Part shown: positions 18,764 to 27,856 of the stretch, piece by piece
Numbering within the stretch: the first letter of the stretch is position 1
Layout of the letters: each line of letters opens with the position of its first letter
Program-made: the position numbers and the translations under genes
Notes under the pieces: generated by a model
What the model saw: the letters and a program-made list of their open reading frames with translations, nothing else
Database searches by the model: none
What the model was told of the DNA's origin: nothing
DNA from: Hyphomicrobiales bacterium
Lineage (GTDB): Bacteria; Pseudomonadota; Alphaproteobacteria; Rhizobiales; Beijerinckiaceae
DNA: 64,000 nucleotides
NCBI GenBank assembly: GCA_027483505.1
Contig: JAIXUP010000076.1
Coordinates: forward strand, 1 to 64,000
Reading direction: 5' to 3'

Positions 18764-18785
18764 GCTTCGGATCGGAAGGGTGGCC

Positions 18786-19100
18786 CTACTCGCCTTCGCC
18801 GAAACGATCGTCGACGAGCGCGGCGATGGCGGCGATGGCGGCTTCTGCGTCATCACCTTTTGCCGCGATGGAAATCGTGGTTCCGATGCCTGCGCCAAGT
18901 GTCAACAGGGCCATGATCGAGCGCCCGCCGACGACCTCGCCGCAGCGCGCGATCCAGACATCGGCCGAGAAGCGCTCCACCGTCTGCACGAGCTTGGCGG
19001 TCGCGCGGGCATGCAGGCCCTTGCGGTTGACGATCACGACGTCGCGGACGAGCGCCCCTTCAGGAAATTCAGCGTCCGGGCAGTCGTCGTCGAGAGCCAT
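18786..19100 (-). CDS. ptsH: HPr phosphocarrier of the regulatory PTS
   Basis: Small phosphocarrier (104 residues) passing phosphate from EI(Ntr) to EIIA proteins. The active-site His is in [15 protein letters not shown], and the regulatory Ser region is [18 protein letters not shown], the target of HprK. I chose ATG 19100, 7 bases after the EIIA stop; a TTG at 19121 would overlap it. No sugar permease genes are near, so this is the alphaproteobacterial regulatory branch rather than a sugar uptake system. Confidence 0.94.
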   Translation of the reverse strand: MALDDDCPDAEFPEGALVRDVVIVNRKGLHARATAKLVQTVERFSADVWIARCGEVVGGRSIMALLTLGAGIGTTISIAAKGDDAEAAIAAIAALVDDRFGEGE

Positions 19101-19107
19101 CAACGGT

Positions 19108-19509
19108 CTAGCGTCCGGCAAGCAGTCGGCTGGCGATGTTGATGTATTTGCGGCCGGCTTCCTGGGCGCAGCCGACGGCGTCCTCGATCGGTTTGTCCTC
19201 CCGGACGCTCGCCAGCTTGATCAGCATCGGCAGGTTGATGCCGGCCAGAACCTCGACCTTGCCGCCATTCATCGCAGAAATCGCCAGATTGGATGGCGTG
19301 CCGCCGAACATGTCCGTCAGCACGACCACGCCCTGGCCCGTGTCGACCGCATGGATGGCCTCAAGAATGTCCATGCGGCGTCCCTCGATATCGTCATCGG
19401 GGGCGATCGCAATGGTTTCGATCTGTTTCTGGGGGCCGACAACGTGTTCCAGTGCGGAACGGAATTCCGTCGCCAAATGCCCGTGCGTCACGAGGACGAG
19501 GCCGATCAT
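19108..19509 (-). CDS. PTS EIIA component, mannose family (regulatory)
   Basis: EIIA(Man)-type phosphoacceptor of 133 residues. The N-terminus MIGLVLVTHGHLATEF carries the phosphorylated His (VTHG). VVVLTDMFGGTPSNLA is the second family signature. ATG 19509 begins the conserved IGLVLVTHG strand; the seven residues before it in the open frame are not conserved in character. It lacks accompanying IIB, IIC or IID genes and sits between hprK and ptsH, so it acts in signalling, as in other alphaproteobacteria where this module affects the ChvG/ChvI system. Confidence 0.93.
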   Translation of the reverse strand: MIGLVLVTHGHLATEFRSALEHVVGPQKQIETIAIAPDDDIEGRRMDILEAIHAVDTGQGVVVLTDMFGGTPSNLAISAMNGGKVEVLAGINLPMLIKLASVREDKPIEDAVGCAQEAGRKYINIASRLLAGR

Positions 19510-19643
19510 GTCAAAACCTGTTGGGCACAACGGCGCGCCCTAAAGCCGCCGCTATATGGGCCAGTTACAGCCCCGGCGCAAGACCGGCAAAGGCCTAATT
19601 CACCGGCGGCCGTTCCAACGGGACTCCGGGCGATGTGTCCTTG

Positions 19644-20087
19644 TCAGGCCGGTTCAGCAAACAGGGACAAAGCCGCCAGCACCAGCGCGGCATCGCCCGC
19701 GCCCCGCGCGCATTGCAGGCGCGGTAGCACAACACCGCCGATTTCGGCGACCAAGTCGGCCGGCTCGGGCAGGCGCGGCGGGGCATCCGGGGTGCAATCG
19801 ACAATCATGCGGACGCAGGCGGCGGCCTCGTGGGGACACGGCACCAGCCCTAGTCCGCGGCGTTCGACCAGTCCCGCGACGGCCGGATGCGCGCGTGCGA
19901 GCAACTGGCGCCCCGCGCGGCGGACGATGACGGCGTCATCGCAGACCAGGCGCGCGAAGGTGCCGCGGCTCAGCGCAAGCTCGATCAACGCGAGGCATAG
20001 CGAGGTCTTGCCGCTGCCGGCGGGGCCACGGATGAGCACAGCACCCTCGCCGACCAGAACACAGGTGGCTTGCAGGCGCAGGCTCAT
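19644..20087 (-). CDS. hprK: HPr kinase/phosphorylase, short alphaproteobacterial form
   Basis: Phosphorylates HPr on the regulatory serine. It has 147 residues, only the C-terminal kinase domain and about half the length of the Firmicutes enzyme; this short form is normal for alphaproteobacteria. The P-loop is IRGPAGSGKTSLCLALIE, followed by ARLVCDDAVIVRR. The ATG overlaps the chvG stop (ATGA), coupling the kinase to the envelope-stress sensor gene. A 134-base gap with no clear terminator separates it from the EIIA gene. Confidence 0.93.
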   Translation of the reverse strand: MSLRLQATCVLVGEGAVLIRGPAGSGKTSLCLALIELALSRGTFARLVCDDAVIVRRAGRQLLARAHPAVAGLVERRGLGLVPCPHEAAACVRMIVDCTPDAPPRLPEPADLVAEIGGVVLPRLQCARGAGDAALVLAALSLFAEPA

Positions 20088-21904
20088 GACGTCCCGCGGC
20101 GCGGGGTGGCAGGCGCGGGCGCGGCGGGCAGCGTCACGGTGAAGCGCGCGCCCTCGACCGGCCGGACAGCGTCGGCACCCGGCGCGCCAAGGCGGTTCTC
20201 GGCGTGGATATGGCCGCCATGCACGTCGATGATCTGCCGGGAAATGGACAGGCCGAGGCCGGAATTCTGGCCGAAGCCGTGTTCGGGCCGATCCGTGTAG
20301 AAGCGTTCGAAGATCCGCTCGATGGCGTGGTCCGGGATGCCCGGTCCGTCATCGTCGACGATCAGCGTCAGCGTGCGCACGGTCCGTGACAGCTGGACGC
20401 GGACATCGTGGCCGGGCGGCGAGAAGGACCGGGCGTTGTCGAGCAGGTTGACAAGAACCTGTCCGAGCCGGCCGTCATGGCCCTGCACCATCCAGCCTGC
20501 CTTCGCGGGCAGGTCGCGGCCGGGCGCCGGATCAACGATCCTGAGCCGGATCGGCGCCTGATCCGGCAGCCTGATCTCGTTCTGCATGCCGACGACGGTT
20601 TCCACGAGGCGCGCCATGTCGACGGGACTGGTCTCGCCGCGCGCCAGTTCGGCATCAAGGCGCGAGGCCTCCGAGATGTCGCTGATCAGCCGGTCAAGCC
20701 GGCGCACGTCATGATGGATCACCGCGAGCAGCCGTTCGCGCGCCGCGTCCGTGCGCGCCAGGGGCAGCGTCTCGACCGCGCTGCGCAGCGAGGTCAACGG
20801 GTTCTTGAGCTCGTGGGCCACATCCGCTGCGAAGCTGCCGATGGCGTCGATGCGGGCATAGAGCGCGCTGGTCATCTCGCGCAGGGCGCCGGACAACTGG
20901 CCGATCTCGTCATGGCGATCGGTGAAATCAGGGATTTCCTGACGCGACTTGACGCGGCGACGCACCCGTTCCGCCGCTTCGGACAACAGGCGCAAGGGCT
21001 GTCCTATGCCATTGGCGAGCAGGACCGAGAGCAGCGTCATCACCAGCCCGGCGACGCCGAAGACCTGCAGGATCACCCAGCGTTCGGAGGCGATGATGGC
21101 GTCGATGTCGCCGCCCTGGGTGGAGAGGAGCAGCGCCCCGCGCACCGAGCGCTGGCGCTGGATCGGCACGGCGACCGAGACGATGGTGTCGCCGAGCGCA
21201 TTGACGCGGACGATGCTGCGCTGCTGGCCAGACAGCGCGCGCGCCACTTCCGGAATCGAGCGGCCGAGCACGGTGTCGCCTTCATCGTAGCTGGAAATTT
21301 CCGCGCGGCCGAGACGGCGGCGCAGGCTGTTCCAGGTGCGCTCGATCATCGGCAGGTCGTCGCGCGCCAGCGGCGGCAGGTCGCGCCTCAGAATATCGCC
21401 ACGGGCGTAGAGCGTGCCTGAATCGATGACGAGAAAGCCTTCGCGGTCATAGACGCGGGCGCGGGTGCGCGTCGGCATGACCAGACGGCGCAGCAGCGGG
21501 CCGACCCGCTCGGGATTGATCGAAAACTCGAGAATCGACTGGATGTCCTCGCCGAGCCCGAGGCTTTCGCCTGCCTGCAACTGCAGGAGTTTATCCGGGT
21601 CGATGTTGATCGTGTCGGTATCGACCGTGGCCGAGGCGGCAATCGCGCTGGCGATGATCTCGCCCTGGGTCTGCAGGCTCTGCACGCGGGCGTCGATCAG
21701 TCCCTCGCGGAACTGGTTGAGATAGAGCAGGCCGAACAGAAGCACCACGAGGCCAGCGAGGTTGAGCACGACGATCCGCCGCGTCAGGCTCGAGGCGAGG
21801 CGCGCGCCGAGGAACTGCACCGCACGCTTGCGCAGCCGCGATGCGGCGCGAAGGATGCGCGCCAAGCCGTCCTTGCGCGGCGTTTCATTGCGAAGCGTGG
21901 TCAC
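20084..21904 (-). CDS. chvG: Sensor histidine kinase ChvG (ExoS)
   Basis: Membrane sensor of the ChvG/ChvI system that controls envelope, exopolysaccharide and acid responses in Hyphomicrobiales. It has 606 residues from GTG 21904, with AAGGATGG 11 bases upstream. Two membrane helices (IVVLNLAGLVVLLFGLLYL near 45-65; VILQVFGVAGLVMTLLSVLL near 280) flank a periplasmic sensor region. HAMP, HisKA with phosphoacceptor DVAHELKNPLTSLRSA, and HATPase (DNARSFSPPG, DDDGPGIPD, GLGLSISRQI) follow. It lies 40 bases after chvI and overlaps hprK. Confidence 0.95.
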   Translation of the reverse strand: MTTLRNETPRKDGLARILRAASRLRKRAVQFLGARLASSLTRRIVVLNLAGLVVLLFGLLYLNQFREGLIDARVQSLQTQGEIIASAIAASATVDTDTINIDPDKLLQLQAGESLGLGEDIQSILEFSINPERVGPLLRRLVMPTRTRARVYDREGFLVIDSGTLYARGDILRRDLPPLARDDLPMIERTWNSLRRRLGRAEISSYDEGDTVLGRSIPEVARALSGQQRSIVRVNALGDTIVSVAVPIQRQRSVRGALLLSTQGGDIDAIIASERWVILQVFGVAGLVMTLLSVLLANGIGQPLRLLSEAAERVRRRVKSRQEIPDFTDRHDEIGQLSGALREMTSALYARIDAIGSFAADVAHELKNPLTSLRSAVETLPLARTDAARERLLAVIHHDVRRLDRLISDISEASRLDAELARGETSPVDMARLVETVVGMQNEIRLPDQAPIRLRIVDPAPGRDLPAKAGWMVQGHDGRLGQVLVNLLDNARSFSPPGHDVRVQLSRTVRTLTLIVDDDGPGIPDHAIERIFERFYTDRPEHGFGQNSGLGLSISRQIIDVHGGHIHAENRLGAPGADAVRPVEGARFTVTLPAAPAPATPRRGTS

Positions 21905-21944
21905 GCCCGTGCCATCCTTGACTGCGCCTGCGGCGAGACGCCGG

Positions 21945-22646
21945 TCAACCTTCCTTGAAACGGTAGCCGACGCCGTAGAGGGTTTCGATCATCTCGAAAT
22001 CATCGTCGACCATCTTGAACTTCTTGCGCAGCCGCTTGATGTGGCTGTCGATGGTCCTGTCGTCGACATAGACCTCGTCGTCATAGGCGGCGTCCATCAG
22101 TGAATTGCGGCTCTTGACCACGCCGGGTCGCTGCGCCAGCGACTGCAGGATGAGGAATTCCGTCACCGTCAGGACGACCTGCTCGCCCTTCCAGGTGCAG
22201 GTGTGGCGCTCCGGGTCCATCTTCAGATGGCCGCGTTCCAGCGCCTTGGCGTCCTCGGCCCGCGGCGCGGCCGGCAGGTCCTTGGCGCCGACGCGGCGCA
22301 GAATGGCCTTGACCCGCTCGACCAGCAGGCGCTGCGAGAACGGTTTGCGGATGAAATCGTCAGCCCCCATCTTCAGGCCGAACAGTTCGTCGATCTCCTC
22401 ATCCTTCGAGGTCAGGAAGATCACCGGCATGTCCGATTTCTGGCGCAGGCGGCGCAACAGCTCCATTCCGTCCATGCGCGGCATCTTGATATCGAAGATG
22501 GCGAGGTCGGGCGGGTTCAGCTTCAGGCCCTCGAGCGCGGAGGCGCCGTCGGTATAGGTGTTGATGCGGAAGCCCTCGGCTTCGAGCGCGATGGACACCG
22601 ACGTCAGGATGTTGCGGTCGTCATCAACCAGAGCAATTGTTGGCAT
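21945..22646 (-). CDS. chvI: Response regulator ChvI (OmpR family)
   Basis: DNA-binding response regulator, 233 residues. The receiver domain has acidic pocket LVDDDRN, phosphoacceptor Asp in [13 protein letters not shown], and Lys in FLTSKDEE. The winged-helix output domain has [19 protein letters not shown] and ends [13 protein letters not shown] 22646 starts the conserved TIALVDDD strand. It is the first gene of the chvI-chvG-hprK-EIIA-HPr run and is divergent from the HugZ-like gene across 175 bases, where its promoter must lie. Nothing specific was recognised in that gap. Confidence 0.96.
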   Translation of the reverse strand: MPTIALVDDDRNILTSVSIALEAEGFRINTYTDGASALEGLKLNPPDLAIFDIKMPRMDGMELLRRLRQKSDMPVIFLTSKDEEIDELFGLKMGADDFIRKPFSQRLLVERVKAILRRVGAKDLPAAPRAEDAKALERGHLKMDPERHTCTWKGEQVVLTVTEFLILQSLAQRPGVVKSRNSLMDAAYDDEVYVDDRTIDSHIKRLRKKFKMVDDDFEMIETLYGVGYRFKEG

Positions 22647-22821
22647 ACGGAAAATCCCATGTCAGCCGCGCGGCAATTGTGGCGGCGAACTCTGGTTTGA
22701 CGCCGACAGCGGCGAAACCATGGCCACAATCTAGCGATCCGGCGACCAAAGCGCTACGCTGCTGATCGACGACCGGAAAAAATGCTGCCGCAGCAGCGCC
22801 TGAGGGCCAGGAGAAGCGCTT

Positions 22822-23571
22822 GTGAGCACGACCCAGACGATCCGGACAACCGATGACGCTGCCCGTCTGCTGGCGCAGGAGCTGGTCCGGGCGAGCACCT
22901 CGGCCAGCCTCGCCAGCCTGTCAGGCGACGGCTACCCGCTTGCCTCGCTGACCAGCATCGCGACCGACATGGCGGGCCATCCGGTGATCCTGGTCTCGCG
23001 CTTGTCAGGGCACACCGGCAACCTGCTGGCCGATCCAAGGGCCGGCCTGCTGTTCGCGCGGACCGGCAAGGGCGACCCGCTGGCCCATCCGCGCATTTCG
23101 GTCACAGGCGATGCGCAGATCATCGAACGGGACAGCGAGGAGGGAGGCCAGGTGCGCCGCCGCTTCCTCAGGCGTCAGCCAAAGGCCGCGCTCTATGCCG
23201 ATTTTCCTGATTTCCTGTTCATCCGCATCCGAATCCGGCAGGCCAGCCTCAATGGCGGCTTCGGCAAGGCTTTCGAGCTGACTGCCGCCGCTCTTGTGAG
23301 CCCGCTGGACGGGGCCGAAGAGCTCCTGGCCGCCGAAGACGACATCCTCGGCCACATGAACGCCGATCATGCCGAAGCCGTCGGGCTATACGCCACGAAG
23401 CTTGGCAAGCGCGAGGGCAAGGGCTGGTCTATGGCGAGCCTCGACCCGGACGGGTTCGAGATCGCCAATGCCTCCGAAATCGTGCGGATCGGCTTCGGCA
23501 GGCGTGTGCTGACCGCGGATGCGGTTCGCGAATGCCTCGTTGCCCTGGCGCGCGAGGCGCGGGCGGCCTGA
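22822..23571 (+). CDS. HugZ-like FMN-binding split-barrel protein with DUF2470 tail
   Basis: Pyridoxamine 5'-phosphate-oxidase-like split barrel (about residues 10-140: SLSGDGYPLASLTSIATDM, then LFARTGKGDPLAHPRISVTG). A DUF2470 domain follows (about 165-245: ILGHMNADHAEAVGLYATKL). Family members include haem-utilisation HugZ and many uncharacterised FMN or haem binders. It starts at GTG 22822 behind AGGAGA. It is divergent from chvI and upstream of pckA. The reaction cannot be deduced; it is not a vitamin B6 oxidase by architecture. Confidence 0.85.
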   Translation: MSTTQTIRTTDDAARLLAQELVRASTSASLASLSGDGYPLASLTSIATDMAGHPVILVSRLSGHTGNLLADPRAGLLFARTGKGDPLAHPRISVTGDAQIIERDSEEGGQVRRRFLRRQPKAALYADFPDFLFIRIRIRQASLNGGFGKAFELTAAALVSPLDGAEELLAAEDDILGHMNADHAEAVGLYATKLGKREGKGWSMASLDPDGFEIANASEIVRIGFGRRVLTADAVRECLVALAREARAA

Positions 23572-23646
23572 AGCGCGGCTGTTCACCATTCCGGCGCAAA
23601 ACACGGTGGAAACAGCGGATTTGGGCGGTTGCAGCGGGCGATGCCC

Positions 23647-23675
23647 TTGAGCCGACCGGCAAGCGGGCGTATGAG
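23647..23675 (+). promoter_or_regulatory. Candidate promoter of pckA
   Basis: TTGAGC (23647-23652), a 17-base spacer and TATGAG (23670-23675) resemble a sigma-70 promoter 84 bases before the pckA ATG. The predicted start of transcription falls at the inverted repeat described next. Prediction by eye only. Confidence 0.4.
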
Positions 23676-23681
23676 CACGCT

Positions 23682-23707
23682 CAAGAGTCTGCCATCCCGG
23701 ACTCTTG
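23682..23707 (+). repeat. Inverted repeat at the predicted pckA transcript start
   Basis: Perfect 8-base arms CAAGAGTC / GACTCTTG around a 10-base loop, ending 51 bases before the pckA ATG. It could be an operator overlapping +1 or a 5'-terminal mRNA hairpin. Confidence 0.45.
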
Positions 23708-23758
23708 CTATCCCAGGCGCACGGACCTCACAGATGCGCCGCGCAGGAGGAATGCCCC

Positions 23759-25369
<1,611 letters not shown>

Positions 25370-25377
25370 GTGCCGGG

Positions 25378-26409
25378 ATGGGGCGCGCGGCCCGTCTGCT
25401 GACGCGCGCCGTGCTGCTGCTGGCGACGGCCGCCCTTCTCCTGCTGGCGCTCTGGGGCGTGCTGGCGCTGTGTTATCGCGCGCCGTACCCCTTCGCTTTC
25501 GTCACGGTGTTCGGGCTCCTGGCCCTGACCGGGATTGTCCTGCTCTGGCGGGCCGTCCCGCCCTTTTCGGCGGCGCTTCCGGCGCTTGGACTGCTGGCCG
25601 TCAGCTTCGGCGCGCTGTTTGTCTGGTGGAGCACGATCGAGCCGCGCGCTGACCGTGTGTGGGCCGCGCCGCTGGCGCGAAGCCCCTCCGTCAGCATCGA
25701 CGGCGACCGCTACACGATCCAGAATGTGCGGAACTTTCGCTGGCGCGCGAAGCCCGGCGGCGACAACACGGAGGAGATCGCCGAGGAGCGCTGGGAGACG
25801 CGGACCTACGACCTCGGCAAGGCCGCCGGCGTCGATCTGTTCTTCTCCTACTGGACCGGCCCGCTGATCGCGCACCTGCTGGTGTCGGTGACCTTCGACG
25901 AGGCCCCGCCGCTGACCTTCTCGATCGAGATCAGGCGGGAGAGGGACGAGGTCTATTCGGCGCTCGCCGGCTTCTTCAAATCCTATGAGCTGGCCATCGT
26001 CGCCGCCGACGAGCGCGACATCGTGCACCTGCGCACCAATGTCTGGCGCGAGGATGTGCGGCTTTACCGGCTGAATGTGAGCCGCGAAAGCACCCGCAAG
26101 CTGCTGGTCGCCTATGCCGCCGAAATCAACGCGCTGGCCGTGACCCCACGCTGGTACGACACGCTGGGGGCCAACTGCACGACAGTGGCCTTCCGGCTGG
26201 CCCGGCAGCTCTGGCCGGGCCTCAAGCCCGACTGGCGCATCCTGGCGGCTGGCCGCGCGCCGGACTACGCCTATGACATCGGGGCTGTCAGCACGCAGAT
26301 CCCGCTTGAGGAGCTCAAGCGCCGCGCCGCGATCAGCGCGATCGCGCGGGGCTTGCCGGAGGGGGCGGATTTCTCGGCGGCGATCCGGGCAGCCGTGCCG
26401 GCGCCGTGA
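25378..26409 (+). CDS. DUF4105 domain membrane protein
   Basis: Protein of 343 residues with two or three N-terminal hydrophobic helices (ARLLTRAVLLLATAALLLLALW, then segments to about residue 85) and a DUF4105 domain (about 100-335). The domain contains VWAAPLARSPSV, NVRNFRWRA and DTLGANCTTVAFRLARQL; the Cys in NCTT is the conserved residue of the group related to Lnb-type lipoprotein acyltransferases. Its enzymatic role here is inferred, not shown. It begins 8 bases after the pckA stop without a strong ribosome site. The last 50 codons recur, diverged, at 27701-27856 beyond the BMP gene. Confidence 0.85.
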   Translation: MGRAARLLTRAVLLLATAALLLLALWGVLALCYRAPYPFAFVTVFGLLALTGIVLLWRAVPPFSAALPALGLLAVSFGALFVWWSTIEPRADRVWAAPLARSPSVSIDGDRYTIQNVRNFRWRAKPGGDNTEEIAEERWETRTYDLGKAAGVDLFFSYWTGPLIAHLLVSVTFDEAPPLTFSIEIRRERDEVYSALAGFFKSYELAIVAADERDIVHLRTNVWREDVRLYRLNVSRESTRKLLVAYAAEINALAVTPRWYDTLGANCTTVAFRLARQLWPGLKPDWRILAAGRAPDYAYDIGAVSTQIPLEELKRRAAISAIARGLPEGADFSAAIRAAVPAP

Positions 26410-26530
26410 GCCGGGCCTACGCATAAACCCTGATGACCCTTGTTCGCACTTCATTTCACAGCACGAGCATGTAACTTTTGTCGCTCAAATCGTTTGAGGC
26501 CCAGCTGCGGCCACGGGGGGAGACGGGATC

Positions 26531-27604
26531 ATGAAGCGGCATTTTCTGATGGGCGTGGCGGCAGCCGCCATGCTGTCCTTGCTTCCGGGCGCCGCACAGG
26601 CCCAGGAGAAGCTCAAGATCGGCTTCATCTATGTCGGCCCGGTCGGCGATTTCGGCTGGAGCTACCAGCATGACCAGGGCCGGAAAGCCATCGAGGCGGC
26701 CTTTCCGGGCCGGGTCGAGACCACCTTCATCGAGACCGTGGCCGAGCCGACCTCCGACCGCGTGATCGAGCAGCTGGCCCGCACCGGCCACAAGCTGATC
26801 TTCACCACCTCCTTTGGCTACATGGAGCCGACGCTGCGGGTGGCCGCCCGCTTCCCGGACGTGAAGTTCGAGCACGCCACCGGCTTCAAGCGCGCGGCCA
26901 ACGTCGCGACCTATTCGGCCAAGTTCCATGAAGGCCGCTACATCGCCGGGCAGATCGCGGGCCGGATGACCAAGTCCAACACCATCGGCTATGTCGGGGC
27001 CTTCCCGATTCCGGAGGTGATCGCCGGCATCAACGCCTTCTATCTCGGCGCGAAATCGGTGAACCCGAATGTCGAGATCAAGACCGTCTGGGTCTCGTCC
27101 TGGTTCGATCCGCCGAAGGAGGCCGACGCCGCCAAGGTGCTGCTCGATCAGGGCGCCGACGTGATCACCCAGCACACGGACTCGCCGGCCCCGGTGCAGG
27201 CGGCGGCCCAGCGCGGCAAGTTCGCCTTCGGCCAGGCCTCGGACATGACGCAGTTCGCGCCGAACAACATCCTGACCTCGATCATCGACGACTGGAACCC
27301 CTACTACATCGAGCGCACCCGCGCCGTGCTCGACGGCACCTGGAAGTCGCAGGACACCTTCGACGGCCTCGCCAAGGGCAAGGTCAGGATGGGCCCTTAC
27401 GTGAACATGCCCGCCGACGTGAAGGCGATGGCGGAAGCCACCGAAGCCGCGATCAAGGCCGGCACGCTCGACCCGTTCAAATGCCCGGTGATCAACCAGG
27501 CCGGCCAGACGGTCGAGTGCAAGGGCAATGGCAAGCTCTCGGACGAACAGGTGTTCGGCATGAATTTCTATGTGCAGGGCATCAAGGATCAGCTGCCGAA
27601 GTGA
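26531..27604 (+). CDS. BMP/PnrA-family substrate-binding lipoprotein-like protein
   Basis: Periplasmic binding protein of the basic-membrane-protein (BMP) family, usually the receptor of a nucleoside ABC importer. It has 357 residues with a signal peptide (MKRHFLMGVAAAAMLSLLPGAAQAQ, cleavage probably after AQA; there is no lipobox Cys). The start of the mature domain is KLKIGFIYVGPVGDFGWSYQ, followed by FTTSFGYMEPTL and ADVITQHTDSPAPVQAA. GGGGGGAGA precedes the ATG. No permease or ATPase gene lies beside it in this window, so it is an orphan receptor or its transporter is encoded elsewhere. Two strong hairpins follow its stop. Confidence 0.88.
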   Translation: MKRHFLMGVAAAAMLSLLPGAAQAQEKLKIGFIYVGPVGDFGWSYQHDQGRKAIEAAFPGRVETTFIETVAEPTSDRVIEQLARTGHKLIFTTSFGYMEPTLRVAARFPDVKFEHATGFKRAANVATYSAKFHEGRYIAGQIAGRMTKSNTIGYVGAFPIPEVIAGINAFYLGAKSVNPNVEIKTVWVSSWFDPPKEADAAKVLLDQGADVITQHTDSPAPVQAAAQRGKFAFGQASDMTQFAPNNILTSIIDDWNPYYIERTRAVLDGTWKSQDTFDGLAKGKVRMGPYVNMPADVKAMAEATEAAIKAGTLDPFKCPVINQAGQTVECKGNGKLSDEQVFGMNFYVQGIKDQLPK

Positions 27605-27622
27605 CCCGCCCCTTGCGGGTCA
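27602..27622 (+). terminator. Hairpin starting at the BMP gene stop codon
   Basis: Perfect 8-bp stem TGACCCGC / GCGGGTCA with loop CCCTT. The 5' arm contains the stop codon. There is no T-tract; together with the next palindrome it probably terminates or protects the transcript. Confidence 0.5.
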
Positions 27623-27652
27623 TCCCGGACGGCGCAGGGCGCCGATCCGGGA
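27623..27652. repeat. REP-like palindrome after the BMP gene
   Basis: TCCCGGA-CGGCGC, a 3-base loop, then GCGCCG-A-TCCGGGA: 13 paired bases with one bulged A. This TCCCGGA...TCCGGGA form looks like a dispersed extragenic palindrome of Hyphomicrobiales genomes; I see no second copy in this window. Confidence 0.5.
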
Positions 27653-27691
27653 TCACGGCGGGATTGGCGCGCCTCGGGTTTTGGCGGAGAC

Positions 27692-27856
27692 GTGCTGTTT
27701 GACCGTCGCGCGCCGGAGTATCCCTCCGAGATCGGTGCTGTCAGGACAGATATCCCGCTGGAAGAGCTGAAGCGCCGGGCGGCGATCAGCGAGATCGCGC
27801 GGGGGCTGGCTGAGGACGTGGATTTCTCGGCGGGGGTTAGGGCGGGGGTGCGCTAG
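27692..27856 (+). pseudogene. Decayed second copy of the DUF4105 gene 3' end
   Basis: In one frame ending at TAG 27854-27856 the sequence encodes RAPEYPSEIGAV, IPLEELKRRAAIS and EIARGL, then DFSAGVRAGVR. This lines up without gaps with the last about 50 residues of the DUF4105 protein at 25378-26409 (RAPDYAYDIGAV, IPLEELKRRAAIS, AIARGL, DFSAAIRAAV). The nucleotide copies differ at many third positions. No upstream part of the gene is present; a GTG at 27692 would give only 54 residues. It is a gene remnant at the edge of the AT-rich island. Confidence 0.8.

Noticed and set aside
18640-18785. SAH riboswitch before ahcY
   Set aside because: The conserved SAH riboswitch core was not recognised; the main feature is a short DNA palindrome more like a protein operator.
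27481-27770. Short + frames over the BMP 3' end and palindromes
   Set aside because: Out of frame with both the BMP gene and the DUF4105 remnant; they consist of palindrome translation.
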